Of a stretch of DNA of 64,000 bases, positions 31,960 through 43,213 are shown in pieces. The DNA is taken from the NCBI GenBank assembly GCA_934047225.1, contig OW203983.1, positions 36,638,310 through 36,702,309 of the forward strand, read 5' to 3'. How positions within the stretch are numbered: the first letter of the stretch is position 1; each line of letters opens with the position of its first letter. Under the pieces are notes generated by a model, which was not told the origin of the DNA, did no database searches, and saw only the letters and a list, made by a program, of their open reading frames with translations. Position numbers and translations under genes: made by a program. This DNA comes from Ypsolopha sequella. Its lineage: Eukaryota; Arthropoda; Insecta; Lepidoptera; Ypsolophidae.

Positions 31960-34900
31960 ATGAGTGAAGAAAAGATCAAGGAGCTTGTTAAAAAACGCGG
32001 TAGCTTAAAATCCAAGTTAACTACTTTTAAATCGTATCTAAACGTTATAAAATGCAGTGATAACTTGAGTGACACGCAAGTGAACGAATTAAAGCTACGT
32101 TTGGAAAAAGTTGAAGCCTTATATGTGCATTTTGACGCGTTACAGACCGAGATCGAGGTCCTGGCGGAAGACAGCGACGAGAGGTATGCGGAAAGAGATC
32201 AGTTCGAGTCACAATACTACAGCATCCTCGCCGAGGGCAGGACTTTGCTGAATAACTACACATCGAAACATTCCATAAATCAGGTGGGCTCTGTGTCGAC
32301 TTTTTGTGATCACAATGTTACTGCAAATTGTAAACAAGAGTCAGTTGATTTAGCAAACATAAATTTAGCTTCTTTTTCGGGATCGAATCAAGACTGGCTC
32401 GAATACAAAAATACATTCTTTTCCATTATACACAAAAGTGATCTTGACGACATAAGCAAGTTTCACTATTTGAAACGTTCCCTTAAGGGCTGTGCCGCGG
32501 AAGTTATAAGTAATTTAGATTTTACAAGTGCAAATTACAGGGAAGCGTGGAGTTTGTTGTGTGACAGGTTTGATAATTCGCGTGTATTAGTCAATAACCA
32601 CGTTCAAGCGATTTTTAACATAGATAAAATACATAAAGAGTCTAGCCACGCCATCCACCATGTGATTGACACTACCAACAAACACCTTCGCGCTCTTTCT
32701 ACTTTAGGGCAGCCAATTACACACTGGGATACACTTATTATTCAAATTATGTCTAATAAATTAGACGATGTTACAATTAGCAAATGGGAAGAAGAAAGAA
32801 ATAAAGCTACAACCCCTCCCACTTTAAAGGAATTTAAAGATTTTCTTGCTGCTAGGGCAAGAGTTTTAAAGTCGTGCGAGCAGTCAAAGGGCAGTAACAA
32901 ATCGTATGACATTCCAAAACAACATTTTCAACCTAATATGCAAAATAAAATTGCATGTCCCATGTGCAGCGATAAACACTTTCTTTTCACGTGTCCATCT
33001 TTTCGAAATCTTAGCGTTGAATCACGTATTCGAAAGGTCAATCAATCCAACGTTTGCTTAAACTGCCTTCGGCCTGGACATTCAAATAATCGCTGCAAAT
33101 TATCTCATTGCAAGTATTGTAGTCAAAAACATAATACTCTTTTGCACTTCGATAAAAACACAAATACAGAGAGGGAAGGCAACATTGCCCTTTCCACAAA
33201 TACAAACATGTCCACCTCAGACGATAAACACTCTGCTGTTCTCTTATCCACAGCTATGGTGAAGGTTGCGGATCATAAAGGCAGACTGCATGCCGCCAGG
33301 CTAATCCTGGACAATGGCTCCACTGCAAATTTCGTAACACAGCGCCTCTGCGGGAGACTGGGTTTGGTGAGACGAAACACGAGTTCCACTGTGACAGGTA
33401 TCGACAGTCAGTGTTCTAGTACCAATCAGTCTTGTGACCTTACTATCGTATCATCTAACGGTGACTTCAAGGTGAGCATCAGCTGTTACATTCTTGCTGA
33501 GATTACACAAGCGTTACCTACGACTTACATCGATCTACAAAAAATCCCTATCCCAGCTGTGTTATGCTTAGCGGACCCCTCATTTAACATACCTTCATCA
33601 GTAGACATCTTAGTCGGAGCAGAGATATTTTGGAGCGTCCTAGGATCGTCTTCTATAAATCTAGGAAAAAATCTACCAAAATTACATGAATCCAAGTTTG
33701 GCTGGTTGGTGACAGGGTCCATGCCTCAGTTAAAACCTAATACTAATACCATCTGTCATTTCGTTCAAAACACTACCGACGTACCAGATTTGTCTCGATT
33801 CTGGGAACTTGATGCAGTGTCACCTCTTCATAGCCTGTCAAAGGAGGAACGAACTTGTGAGGATAGCTTTAAAGCCAATACAATTCGTGATAAAGATGGT
33901 CGTTTCATAGTGACAATGCCTTTAAAGGAGTCCCCTGAAATATTAGGTGATTCTTACCAAATGGCAAAATTACGTTTCCTATCTTTAGAACGTCGTTTCG
34001 AACGCGATCCTGCCTTCAAAAAGAGCTATACAGACTTCATTAAAGAGTACCTTGACCTAGGACACATGACAGAAAACAAACATTCAGTGCATCACAAAGA
34101 TAAGGTCTCATATTATTTACCCCATCATGGTGTCTTTCGTGATTCGAGCACTACTCATCTTCGTGTCGTGTTTGACGCATCGGCCGCTATTTCGAAGAAC
34201 ACGAGATCCTTGAATTCGATTCAGATGGTAGGTCCTGTCGTCCAGGATGATTTATTTTCCATCCTACTTCGTTTCAGGCAACATAAGTTTGTTGTGACAA
34301 GCGACGTTGAGAAGATGTATAGAGCCATACTAATAACGCCTTCTCAACGATCCCTTCAACAAATCATTTTCAGGTTTAACTCATCCGAACCTCTTAAAAC
34401 ATACACACTGAACACAGTAACGTACGGCACTTCGTCTGCTCCATACTTGGCCACCAAATGCCTAGTCTCACTCGCTGAAAAAGCTCCTAATGATCAAGCT
34501 AAAAACGCAATTAAGAAAGACTTCTATGTAGATGATTATTTGGGAGGCGGTGAGACATTACAAGCTGTAAAAGACTTGTGTAAAGATCTAATTCATACCT
34601 TAGACTCTGCAAAATTTAATTTAAGAAAATGGCAGTCTAATAATCAAGAAATTTTAAAGTCAATTTCAGACATCAAAGGTGAGACCGACAAATCTTTAAA
34701 CCTAAATGAAAATGGCTCTTGTAAAACTTTGGGTCTAAACTGGAATTCTCAGAAAGACTCACTTTATTTTTCAATTAAATTTAATCTTAAAGGCAAAGTA
34801 ACTAAACGATACATTTTATCAACCATTAGTCAAAATTTTGATCCTCTTGGGCTCGTGGGCCCATGCACAGTTGAAGCAAAATTTATTTTGCAGAAGCTTT

Positions 34901-37092
34901 GGGTGGCGAAGTGTGAATGGGACGAAGAAGTACCTCTTTCGATTAAAAAGCTTTGGATTTCATTTTCCGAAACTTTAAGCAAACTCAACACTATTCATAT
35001 TCCACGTTGGGTACTCTTAGATAAACCATTATCTTTAGAATTACATACTTTCGTAGATTCTTCAAATTTAGCGTACGCTGGTGTGGTCTACGTAAGGTGT
35101 GTAAGCACGGATGGGACGGTTGGTGTTCGCCTTTTAGTTTCTAAGAATAAGGTAGTGCCAATCAAACCCATCACGACCCCTCGTCTTGAGTTATGCGGGG
35201 CGCTCTTGGGTACAAGACTCTATAAAAAGGTAGTTAATGCATTGACAATAAAATTTGACCATTGCTATTTTTGGCGCGACTCTACTATCGTTTTAGGGTG
35301 GTTGTCTTATTCACAAAACCAACTTAAACAATTTGTACGTAACAGAGTAAACGAGATACAGGAGAGTACCAGTGGTCACAAGTGGAACTACGTGCCGTCG
35401 AAAGAAAACCCGGCAGACCTAGTTTCTCGTGGGGTGAGTGGCGATCAAATCGGCAAGTCCTCGCTTTGGTGGTCCGGTCCTTCGTTCCTACAGCAACCAA
35501 ACGAATTCTGGCCAAAAATGCCAAATGATAACTCTCTGAATGATAACTCTCTGAATGATAACTCTCTGAATGATAAATCTCTCCCAGAAATTGTTCTTGC
35601 TACTACCAGTTGTCAAAACAACTTACTAGAGTTCATACATAAAATATCAGTTTTTTCATTTCTTGTCAGAACCTTTGCAATAATATTGCGCTTTATTGGT
35701 ATCTGTCGTAGACAAACCATTAAAGGTCCTATTTCTGTTTCAGAGTTACAATCTGCACAGATAGTCGTCATGCGTTTAGCACAAAAAGAAATGTTCCCCT
35801 TAGAGTACTCTCTACTCGAATCTGGTAAACCATTACCCAGCAAAAATAGACTTCTTGCATTCTCCCCATTTATGGATGAAAATAAAGTAATCCGTGTAGG
35901 GGGGCGACTCAATAATTCATACTATAGCTATGATGTAAAGCACCCAATAATGCTTTGTGCAAAACATCACGTCACTAAACTTATTTTCATATTGCACCAT
36001 AAAAGGCTCTTTCACGCAGGCCCTCAATTGCTTTTAGCTAATATCAGACAAACTTACTGGCCATTAGGTGGTAGAAACTTATCTAAAAATACTGTCAAAT
36101 CGTGTGTCCGATGCTGTAGGTTCAAGGCAACGCCAATTCAACCGATCATGGGTAATTTACCGAATCCTCGAGTACACTTAGAGTTCCCGTTCCTTGACTC
36201 TTCAGTCGACTACGCCGGGCCAGTCTTGATAGCCGATAGAAAAGGTCGTGGTGCTAAATTAACCAAATCTTATATTGCTATTTTTGTTTGCCTTGCAGTT
36301 AAAGCGGTTCACATAGAACTCGTCACAGACCTCACCAAGGAAGCTTTTCTTGCTGCTCTCTACCGCTTCATATCTCGTCGCGGGAAGCCACAAAATATTT
36401 TCTGCGATAGAGGAACGTCTTTTGTTGGAGCTTCTAACGAGCTCCAAAGACTTATGGAAGACTCTTCTTCCGAAATAGCCTCTTCTTTGGTCAATGAAGG
36501 GATTAAATTTAACCTTTTGACATCATTTACACCTCATATGGGTGGATTATGGGAACGAGCTGTTAGATCTGTCAAGCATCACTTGAGGCGCATACTTTCA
36601 TTAGCCCATTTGACGTACGAAGAACTGTCTACTTGTTTAGCGCAAATAGAAGCTATACTAAATTCCAGACCTCTCACTCCGTTATCTTCAGACCCATCCG
36701 ACTTCACAGCCCTTACCCCCTCTCACTTTCTTATAGGACGATCATTAATGTCTGTTCCTCATCCACAGATCACTGACGTGAATATCAGTCCCCTGCAAAG
36801 GTTCGAGAGGGTAGAAAAACTCCGACAACACTTCTGGAACCGATTTTATAATGAGTATATCTCTCTACTTCAGAGAAAGGCGAAATGGCATCGCTCTACA
36901 GGAGACCAGCTGAAGGAAGGGATGTTATGTCTAATTCGAGATCGGAACCAGCCCCCACTTCTTTGGCCTCTCGGAAGAATTGTTGGTATTCATCCGGGAT
37001 CTGATGGCATCACCAGAATAGTAGACATATCTACAAAAAAGGGTGTCATACAAAGGGCATTCAACAACATCTGCCCCCTCCCAACTTTTTGA
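31960..37092 (+). CDS. BEL/Pao gag-pol polyprotein, 1710 aa
   Basis: A single uninterrupted ORF starts at ACCACAATGAG. From the N-terminus: a coiled-coil-like gag start; a DUF1759-type gag core (about 137-285, FSGSNQDWLEYKNTF); Cys/His knuckles (about 330-395, CLNCLRPGHSNNRC); an aspartic protease (ILDNGST at about 448); reverse transcriptase (FDASA, catalytic YVDDYLGG at about 855); RNase H of the Pao type; an H2C2 zinc finger (about 1345-1388); integrase with VDYAG (about 1414), CDRGTS (about 1481) and GGLWERA (Glu about 1531); and the C-terminal DUF5641 (LWPLGRIVGIHPG). All catalytic blocks look intact. No envelope gene follows; the stop is 25 bp before the 3' LTR. The protease has DNGS where many have D[ST]G, as is usual in this family. 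Confidence 0.96.
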   Translation: MSEEKIKELVKKRGSLKSKLTTFKSYLNVIKCSDNLSDTQVNELKLRLEKVEALYVHFDALQTEIEVLAEDSDERYAERDQFESQYYSILAEGRTLLNNYTSKHSINQVGSVSTFCDHNVTANCKQESVDLANINLASFSGSNQDWLEYKNTFFSIIHKSDLDDISKFHYLKRSLKGCAAEVISNLDFTSANYREAWSLLCDRFDNSRVLVNNHVQAIFNIDKIHKESSHAIHHVIDTTNKHLRALSTLGQPITHWDTLIIQIMSNKLDDVTISKWEEERNKATTPPTLKEFKDFLAARARVLKSCEQSKGSNKSYDIPKQHFQPNMQNKIACPMCSDKHFLFTCPSFRNLSVESRIRKVNQSNVCLNCLRPGHSNNRCKLSHCKYCSQKHNTLLHFDKNTNTEREGNIALSTNTNMSTSDDKHSAVLLSTAMVKVADHKGRLHAARLILDNGSTANFVTQRLCGRLGLVRRNTSSTVTGIDSQCSSTNQSCDLTIVSSNGDFKVSISCYILAEITQALPTTYIDLQKIPIPAVLCLADPSFNIPSSVDILVGAEIFWSVLGSSSINLGKNLPKLHESKFGWLVTGSMPQLKPNTNTICHFVQNTTDVPDLSRFWELDAVSPLHSLSKEERTCEDSFKANTIRDKDGRFIVTMPLKESPEILGDSYQMAKLRFLSLERRFERDPAFKKSYTDFIKEYLDLGHMTENKHSVHHKDKVSYYLPHHGVFRDSSTTHLRVVFDASAAISKNTRSLNSIQMVGPVVQDDLFSILLRFRQHKFVVTSDVEKMYRAILITPSQRSLQQIIFRFNSSEPLKTYTLNTVTYGTSSAPYLATKCLVSLAEKAPNDQAKNAIKKDFYVDDYLGGGETLQAVKDLCKDLIHTLDSAKFNLRKWQSNNQEILKSISDIKGETDKSLNLNENGSCKTLGLNWNSQKDSLYFSIKFNLKGKVTKRYILSTISQNFDPLGLVGPCTVEAKFILQKLWVAKCEWDEEVPLSIKKLWISFSETLSKLNTIHIPRWVLLDKPLSLELHTFVDSSNLAYAGVVYVRCVSTDGTVGVRLLVSKNKVVPIKPITTPRLELCGALLGTRLYKKVVNALTIKFDHCYFWRDSTIVLGWLSYSQNQLKQFVRNRVNEIQESTSGHKWNYVPSKENPADLVSRGVSGDQIGKSSLWWSGPSFLQQPNEFWPKMPNDNSLNDNSLNDNSLNDKSLPEIVLATTSCQNNLLEFIHKISVFSFLVRTFAIILRFIGICRRQTIKGPISVSELQSAQIVVMRLAQKEMFPLEYSLLESGKPLPSKNRLLAFSPFMDENKVIRVGGRLNNSYYSYDVKHPIMLCAKHHVTKLIFILHHKRLFHAGPQLLLANIRQTYWPLGGRNLSKNTVKSCVRCCRFKATPIQPIMGNLPNPRVHLEFPFLDSSVDYAGPVLIADRKGRGAKLTKSYIAIFVCLAVKAVHIELVTDLTKEAFLAALYRFISRRGKPQNIFCDRGTSFVGASNELQRLMEDSSSEIASSLVNEGIKFNLLTSFTPHMGGLWERAVRSVKHHLRRILSLAHLTYEELSTCLAQIEAILNSRPLTPLSSDPSDFTALTPSHFLIGRSLMSVPHPQITDVNISPLQRFERVEKLRQHFWNRFYNEYISLLQRKAKWHRSTGDQLKEGMLCLIRDRNQPPLLWPLGRIVGIHPGSDGITRIVDISTKKGVIQRAFNNICPLPTF
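35521..35580 (+). repeat. 15-bp in-frame repeat in pol (NDNSL x4)
   Basis: AATGATAACTCTCTG is repeated four times, the last copy with K for N. It sits between RNase H and the integrase zinc finger. It probably lengthens a flexible linker. Confidence 0.95.
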
Positions 37093-37117
37093 ACTTAACA
37101 CTTCAACCCTGGGAGCT

Positions 37118-37460
37118 TGTTGGAGACAATCTTCAAGCCGGTGCGTGACGGGTACCGGCCGCCGTGCGGTTTTAGACTAATTTATAAGTGCGCGCGTTTA
37201 ATGTATATTCATTCATTCATTCAATAATTCAATCAATCATTCTATCTGTCTTCATTCATTCAATCAGCCTTCATTCATTCAATCATTCATTTTTATGTTT
37301 AGTCATTCTCTTCTCTCTGCGATCTTGTACATACACGCACGCGACACTATTGTCCTTAAAATACAGCACCTAAAATTACACTCCGTTTATTTTACTCGAG
37401 CTATCCCGTCAGAACTCCCGTCCAGAACATCTAGGAACAGCGGGCACTGACACCCCAACA
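37118..37460 (+). repeat. 3' LTR of the BEL/Pao element
   Basis: 343 bp, the same as the 5' LTR on reading. AACCCTGGGAGCT just before it is a weak polypurine tract. Confidence 0.95.
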
Positions 37461-37464
37461 CTGT

Positions 37465-37640
37465 AGTAACGGGCAGCGGCGTCACTGGTTCAAGGGTTTC
37501 AGCACCGCGCTCGCGCTCATCAACCCGCCTGCCCGAAGTGTGTGAGTATGGGCATCACTTTCAAGAGGACCACCAAGTGTGACGAAATCTTGGAAAGGCT
37601 TATGTCCAGCAGTGGATGAAGACAGACTGATAGATGGATG
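37465..37640 (+). repeat. LINE 3'-tail repeat
   Basis: GGAAAGGCTTATGTCCAGCA and GTGGATGAAGACAGACTGAT followed by GATGGATGG is a common insect LINE 3' end. Related copies are at 42405-42510 (same strand) and about 44960-45125 (minus strand). The BEL/Pao element is inserted at its left edge. Confidence 0.7.
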
Positions 37641-37750
37641 GAACTGAGACCGGCCCAAGCTGGTGTTGAATGATTTTGAAATCGTGTTTATACTTTATAG
37701 TCCTACTTAAATGTTAATCTTATATTTTTTTAAATAAAAATGGTATAGAG

Positions 37751-38590
37751 CAGCGTTTCTTAAACTGTGGTCCGTGGACCCCTAGGGGTCCGCGAGTATA
37801 TGTATGGGGTTCCGCAGGCTCATCTCGGGATTCCCTTCTTTTTGTTAAAAAAAGTATATTTTTATTTGTATTTTTGGTACTAAAATAATTGATCCTAGTT
37901 TTATTGCTGTTTTCATTATTAAGGGGGTCCTTGATAATTGTGCAAATTCAAATAGTTTATTTTGCAAAGCAGGTATAAATATATACACTTTTTACACGTC
38001 AAATTTAATCTAATAAAAAATACATATGTAATAAAATAATAAATATACATGAACTAAATTAATGGCTTATTTAATTTATGTAGCAATGTATATACGATTA
38101 AAATGATAGGTAAAATATATATTATACAAGGTAAAATCGAATCAACCGCCCGAACCCATTCAGGAGACCCGCGCGGCCAGGGACCAGGAACAAGGTTCAA
38201 TGATCACCAACCGAGCACCCAGCACGAATCCAGGCGGCCGACCAAATCTCATCCTATATACTACATACTAATAGGTTACATATATAAATACATGCCTACC
38301 TCCGCCCATTCGATTAGTCTTGCTAAGAAGAAGGGCAAGAAACTAACCAAGATGTCTTTTTTTTTCAACATAAAACTTATACTATACACATTACTTATAT
38401 CTACTTTAACCAAGGGATAAGAAGATACAAGACAGCAGGAATTCAGGTTGATGAAAAAAAGAAAAACATACATATCTTTGTCTACATGTCTCATATAGTC
38501 TTTTTCCTTTTACAGTCTGTAATAAATTAATGTTTAGTGAAGTGCTTAATTTCTTAGGGGTCCGTAGCTGTAAAAGATTAAGAAACGCTG
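37751..38590. mobile_element. 840-bp nonautonomous hAT-type element
   Basis: The ends CAGCGTTTCTTAAACTG and TAAGAAACGCTG are inverted. GTGGTCCGTGGACCCCTA near the left and AGGGGTCCGTAGCTG near the right are the subterminal match. Flanks GTATAGAG and GTTCAGAG are an imperfect 8-bp duplication (6 of 8). A retroposon in reverse orientation is nested at about 37945-38290. It encodes no transposase. Confidence 0.7.
37945..38290 (-). mobile_element. Retroposon (SINE-like), minus-strand copy
   Basis: It is the reverse complement of 45660-46045, including GACGTGTAAAAAGTGTATA, the GC-rich block around GGCCAGGGACCAGGAACAAG, and the tail that in the other copy becomes (TTGAAT)n. It is nested in the hAT-type element. 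It has no clear coding capacity. Confidence 0.7.
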
Positions 38591-38729
38591 GTTCAGAGCG
38601 TATTTATTTCGTTTGAGACATCAAATTGAAACTTATACGAAAGTCTACGGCCTCGTGGTGCTGTAGAAAAATCAGACTTCGACCAAAAAAAAGCTATTAC
38701 TATCACTCTACCTATATAATCAATTGCAT

Positions 38730-41700
38730 CAGGGGCGTAGCTACCGCCGTATTTGCCGTATCAATTATACGGGGCCCCCGGGCCACGGGGGCCCCCAAAG
38801 TGTGTAAGGAAAAAGAATAAAAACTTTCTAATTTATTTTATTTTACAAATGACAAAATTCTATAAAGCAATTCCTTTTTTTCCCGCCTTAAGCGTGCGTT
38901 CAAAAGTTGGCAACACTACATCGTTATGGCGGGCTGCGGGACTTCCCCGTTTTACTTACTTCATCTTCAACTCAGCGGGGAATCCCCGGGAATCCTTCAT
39001 CGATATCGCGATGTACGTGTACGTTGTTGTACTTTGCATTGGATGTTAAACCACGGAGTGCAGTGCACTGTTTATTTACGCGCTTTATATAAATGTGCAT
39101 TACATTGTAATTCAGTACAAACAATATTGTTCTTCTGGTTTAGTAGTATTAGTAACGATTTGTAAAAGAAATGAGTGAAAGGAAAAGAGATTATCCCAGC
39201 GGCGCTGAGAAAAGAAAAATTAAACAGAAAAAGGACGAGGTTATAAAAAAAGTGCCCAAAATTTCTTCATTTTTTCAGAGACAAGATACTGTTAGTGATT
39301 TAGATTGGAAAGGTAAGTACTACACTACTACCCAACCCATTTATTAGGGGCCCGTAGTGATAAACAAGGAAATCTTTTAATTTCGGTCTGTCCATCTGTC
39401 CGTCACAAAAAGTTGTCTCCCCCCTCGATTTTCACAATTATACTGTTTTTAGGGTTCCGTGCCTTGATTAAAAAAAACAAAATTCTAACTTATCTATAGG
39501 ATCGATTTGTTTTGTTGTTTGTTTATCAGTCCGTATCGTATCGTTAATTGCGTGTTGAGAACTTCAGATGTGCAGACTCGCTTTCGGGTTCTCGTTTTGT
39601 ATGGCCACTACACTACGCGCTGCGTTTAAATAGCACGCAGGTGTATAGTAATGCACGGACGGGCTGCAGGTGATTTTGTATCTACTAATAGGTACGAGCA
39701 CAATCCGCGTAGAATCTGTGTGCGTCTGAACTGAACACTCTCTAACTGTGACCCTTAGTAACGTTATTTATTTATATATAACTCTTTTTAGTTTAGTATC
39801 AAAGCATTCGTATTTATTTTTTAACAATTACTCGTTTATTTTTAGATTCTTCTGAAGCATGTTCTTCGTCACATATCCATCCGGAAATAGAAGAAAGCCA
39901 AGCACATACTTTATCGGATGTCCATCCAGAAATCGAGGAACCCCAAGTCAACGATTCTGATATATCTGCAGATAATGCAGATTGTAATATAATTTCATCA
40001 GATAGAGGAAATTTTGGTGACAATTTAACTGAATGCGAACGAAAAATAATTTTTAAATTGGGTCCATTTAAACCACAAGGACCATTTCCAAAAGTTTCAG
40101 AAAATAACCGACCTTTTTCAGCTTATTATTATTCATATTTCAATCAGGCAGGCATAAAAATTATAAGACCATGGTTATGTTATTCTAACGTTTTAAACAA
40201 ACCGTACTGTCACTTCTGTTGGTTATTAGCAGATCGTCAAAACAAATCGTACTCCTCTGCTTGGGTTAACGGTGTTTCGGTTAGAAGCAATTTCACACAA
40301 ACTATTCTTGACCATGAAAAGTCACAGCAGCATATTAGTGCCTCACTCTCTTATAATAATTGGTTGCAAGGAAATACCATCGATACTCTATTGAAAAGTG
40401 AAATCGATAGTAAAATTACATTCTGGAGAGATGTACTGCATCGTATAATTAATGTTATAATTACTTTAGTATCTTGTAATCTACCTTTGAGGGGGCATGA
40501 TTCTGATTCTGGCAATTTTATGGCAATTTCACGTCTGCTATCTAACTATGATGCAACTTTAAAAGAACTTTTTCTAAAACCGAAAGGTGAAATAAATTAT
40601 TTAAGCCCTACGATTCAAAACGAAATTATTAGTTTGCTTGGTACTAACGTTAGGAACAGTATTATCTCAGAAATTAAAAAAGCTCCATTTCTGACAATAA
40701 TTCTGGATACAACACAAGACTTGTCAAAAATTGACCAACTATCTGTAGTTTTTCGATATATCTCGGTTACAGAAAATGATGATAATGTGCCTAAAGAAAT
40801 AAAAATCTGTGAGTCCTTTTTAGGATTCATAGCAGTAACCGATTGCAGTGCTGCAGGTCTGAAAACTGTCATTTTAAATTTGACTAAAGAATATGGAATT
40901 GATTTGACTAAATGTAGAGGACAAGGATACGATGGAGCAAATGTTATGTCGGGTGTGTATGGAGGATTACAAACCCTAATAAAAGAGCATGCTCCAAATG
41001 CCGATTATGTTCATTGTGCTGCGCACGCTTTAAACTTGGTTTTGAACGATGCTGCGAGACATGTTCGTGAAGTATCGACTTTTTTCGATAATTTAGAAAA
41101 AATATATACTTTTTTTGGCAATAGTATAAAACGCTGGGCTATGCTAAGTGACGATTCATCTGAAAAATATTTGATTACCCTTAAAAAGGTATGTCCTACC
41201 AGATGGTCTTCTAGGAACGACGCTTTATTAGCAGTAAAGAAAAATTTTTTACTAATCATGAAAACTTTGTACCAACTAAATTTAATTTCAAATAAAAAAG
41301 ATGAACGTGAAGAATGTAAAAGTATAATTAATATTTTAGAGAGTTTTGATTTCTTAGTGCTCGTTACATTTTTTTCTTCACTATTTGAAATTATTAATCC
41401 TGTTTCTAAAGCTCTACAGCATGAAAATAATGACTTACAGAAATCTAGTATTTTATTAAGTAATCTTTTAAATAGACTGTGCCAATTAAGAAATCAGAAT
41501 TCATTTAATAGTTTGCTAAATGAATCCAAAGATTTAGCAAAAAAGTGGGGGGTAACAACTGTTTTTAAAAACAGTAGGCGAAAGATAACGAAGCGTTTTT
41601 TTGATGAGTTATCACAAGATGAGAGAATTTCCGACCCGGAATCCTATTTCAAAGTCAATGTATACTATTGCTGTTTAGATATATTAATTTCTCAAACTAA

Positions 41701-42366
41701 AGAAAGATTTCAGAGCCTTTGCAACCTGAGTAGTATATTCGAAATATTACAACCGGAGAAACTCCTATCTTCTTCAAGCGAAGAGATATTAAACGCTTCC
41801 GGAAAACTGTCTGCTAAATACAGTAAAGACATCTCACTTAATCTTTGTGACCAATTAAAGGCTCTAAAAACATGCTTAAATTCTGAAATTAAAAAAATTT
41901 ATTCCATTAAAGAACTCATTGAATTATTGCTAGTAAAATTCAATAGTCTTGCATCCAGTTTTCCCGAGGTAATCACAGCATGCTTTTTATTCTTGACCCT
42001 TCCAGTTACAACCGCAACGGCAGAAAGAAGTTTTTCAAAATTAAAACTAATAAAAAATTACTTAAGAACTTCGATGGGACAAGAACGGCTGTCAGACATC
42101 TCACTATTGTCCATAGAGGCAGAAACTTTAGAAAAACTAAAATCATCATCAGCCATAAATGATTTAATAAATCAGTTTGCCGATAAAAAGGCAAGGAGAG
42201 TGAATATTTAAAATTCGATTTTTATTTGTAAAATGGGTAAATTATGTGATAAATAAATATTACTTCTCACAATATTTTTTTTCTTTTGTGAAAAATCTTT
42301 ACCTCCATATAAGGGCCTCCAAAAAAATTTTTATACGGGGCCCCGACAAGGCACGCTACGCCACTG
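38730..42366 (+). mobile_element. Complete autonomous-looking hAT transposon, 3637 bp
   Basis: The ends CAGGGGCGTAGC and GCTACGCCACTG are inverted with one mismatch. The 8-bp target duplication AATTGCAT is perfect (38722-38729 and 42367-42374). GGGGCCCC blocks follow both ends. The single gene inside is a two-exon hAT transposase. These are the marks of a recent, potentially active insertion. Confidence 0.95.
39171..42211 (+). CDS. hAT transposase (ZMYM1-like, TTF zinc finger type), 835 aa, two exons
   Basis: Exon 1 is 39171-39312 (ATG; MSERKRDYPSGAEKRKIKQK, then KVPKISSFF) and exon 2 is 39846-42211. The donor is AAAG|GTAAGT, the acceptor TTTATTTTTAG, the phase agrees, and the sum is 2508 nt. 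From about residue 119: a TTF-type zinc finger region (PWLCYSN..., YCHFCWLL, then HEKSQQH); a DUF4371-like part (TFWRDVLHRIINVI); the RNase H-like core with Asp in ILDTTQD (about 333) and GQGYDGAN (about 406); CAAHALNLVLND (about 437); and the C-terminal hAT dimerisation domain (TATAERSFSKLKLIKNYLR, about 770). It is intact, with no stops or frameshifts. It acts on its own ends to cut and paste the element. Domestication is unlikely because ends and target duplication are intact. Confidence 0.93.
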
Positions 42367-42404
42367 AATTGCATATAAATGTACTCACCATGGTCCTCTG
42401 AGTC

Positions 42405-42510
42405 CGGTGAGTATGGGCATTTCTTCCAAAAGGACCACCAAGAGTGGTGAAATCTTGGAAAGGCCTATGTCCAAGAGTGGACGAAGACGGGCTGATGGAT
42501 GGATGGATTT
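42405..42510 (+). repeat. LINE 3'-tail repeat, second copy
   Basis: It contains GGAAAGGCCTATGTCCAAGA and GTGGACGAAGACGGGCTGAT followed by GATGGATGG, matching 37540-37640. Confidence 0.65.
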
Positions 42511-42769
42511 ACTCACCATGAAAACCTATAGAGCACTTCCAGTTGACTTAGAAATTAAAATTTCGTTTACAGGTAGGTTTTATCTCTAATGCCTAGAATG
42601 TTCCTTTTCACATAGGAAAAAATCTGAAAATTACAAATATTTTATTATATTGGAAGTTAATTAGTCCAACTTAATTAGACCCTTCAGATACATTGCGTTT
42701 AATAGACCGTAAGTGTCAAGTTAAGTTGGACCACCATAACTAAATACCTATGTTTTTTTTTTTATTTCC

Positions 42770-42846
42770 GTAGCCGTAGTGTGTGGTGGTAAGGAACCCT
42801 TCTCGAACTCACACTCGTTCTACTGGCACTTGCCCGGTTTTTTAGC
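42770..42846 (+). repeat. Fragment of the CGGCCAAGTGC-ended repeat
   Basis: GGTAAGGAACCCTTCTCGAAC and GGCACTTGCCCGGTTTTTTA correspond to the right end of the family at 3336-4095. Confidence 0.55.
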
Positions 42847-43213
42847 TCTATATCGGAAAATAAACTATGCCTCGTTTTTCAAACACTAAACTCAAGCCGC
42901 TTTAAATATAAAAACGTATTTATAAAATAAAATCTGTCGAATGTATTTAATCTAATGATGCAACATACTAAATCTATGTAGGTACAGATTGTCAATAAAG
43001 TCTAGAAATAAATAGGGGCGCCACTTTCTTTGCCAAAACAGAATTAATATGGCAACACCTAAGATCTTTTGTATGGGGAAATCAGGTGTTACCAGTAAAA
43101 ATAATTTTAGTTCCATTTCATGACTCTTTAGACAAGCTGTAACTAACTGTCTTTACAACGGAATGATAAAGGTCTGAAAAAACATTATGTATGTCTGTGT
43201 TTTACATTGATCT

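Larger units (their letters stand above)
30486..37460 (+). mobile_element. Intact BEL/Pao LTR retrotransposon, 6975 bp, LTRs apparently identical
   Basis: Two 343-bp LTRs (TGTTGG...CAACA) enclose a leader with tandem repeats and one long gag-pol ORF. The 4-bp target duplication CTGT flanks the element (30482-30485 and 37461-37464). The LTRs read the same from end to end, which points to a very recent insertion. A TGG-starting primer-binding site follows the left LTR directly. It sits between a TIR element on the left and a LINE tail on the right. Confidence 0.95.
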
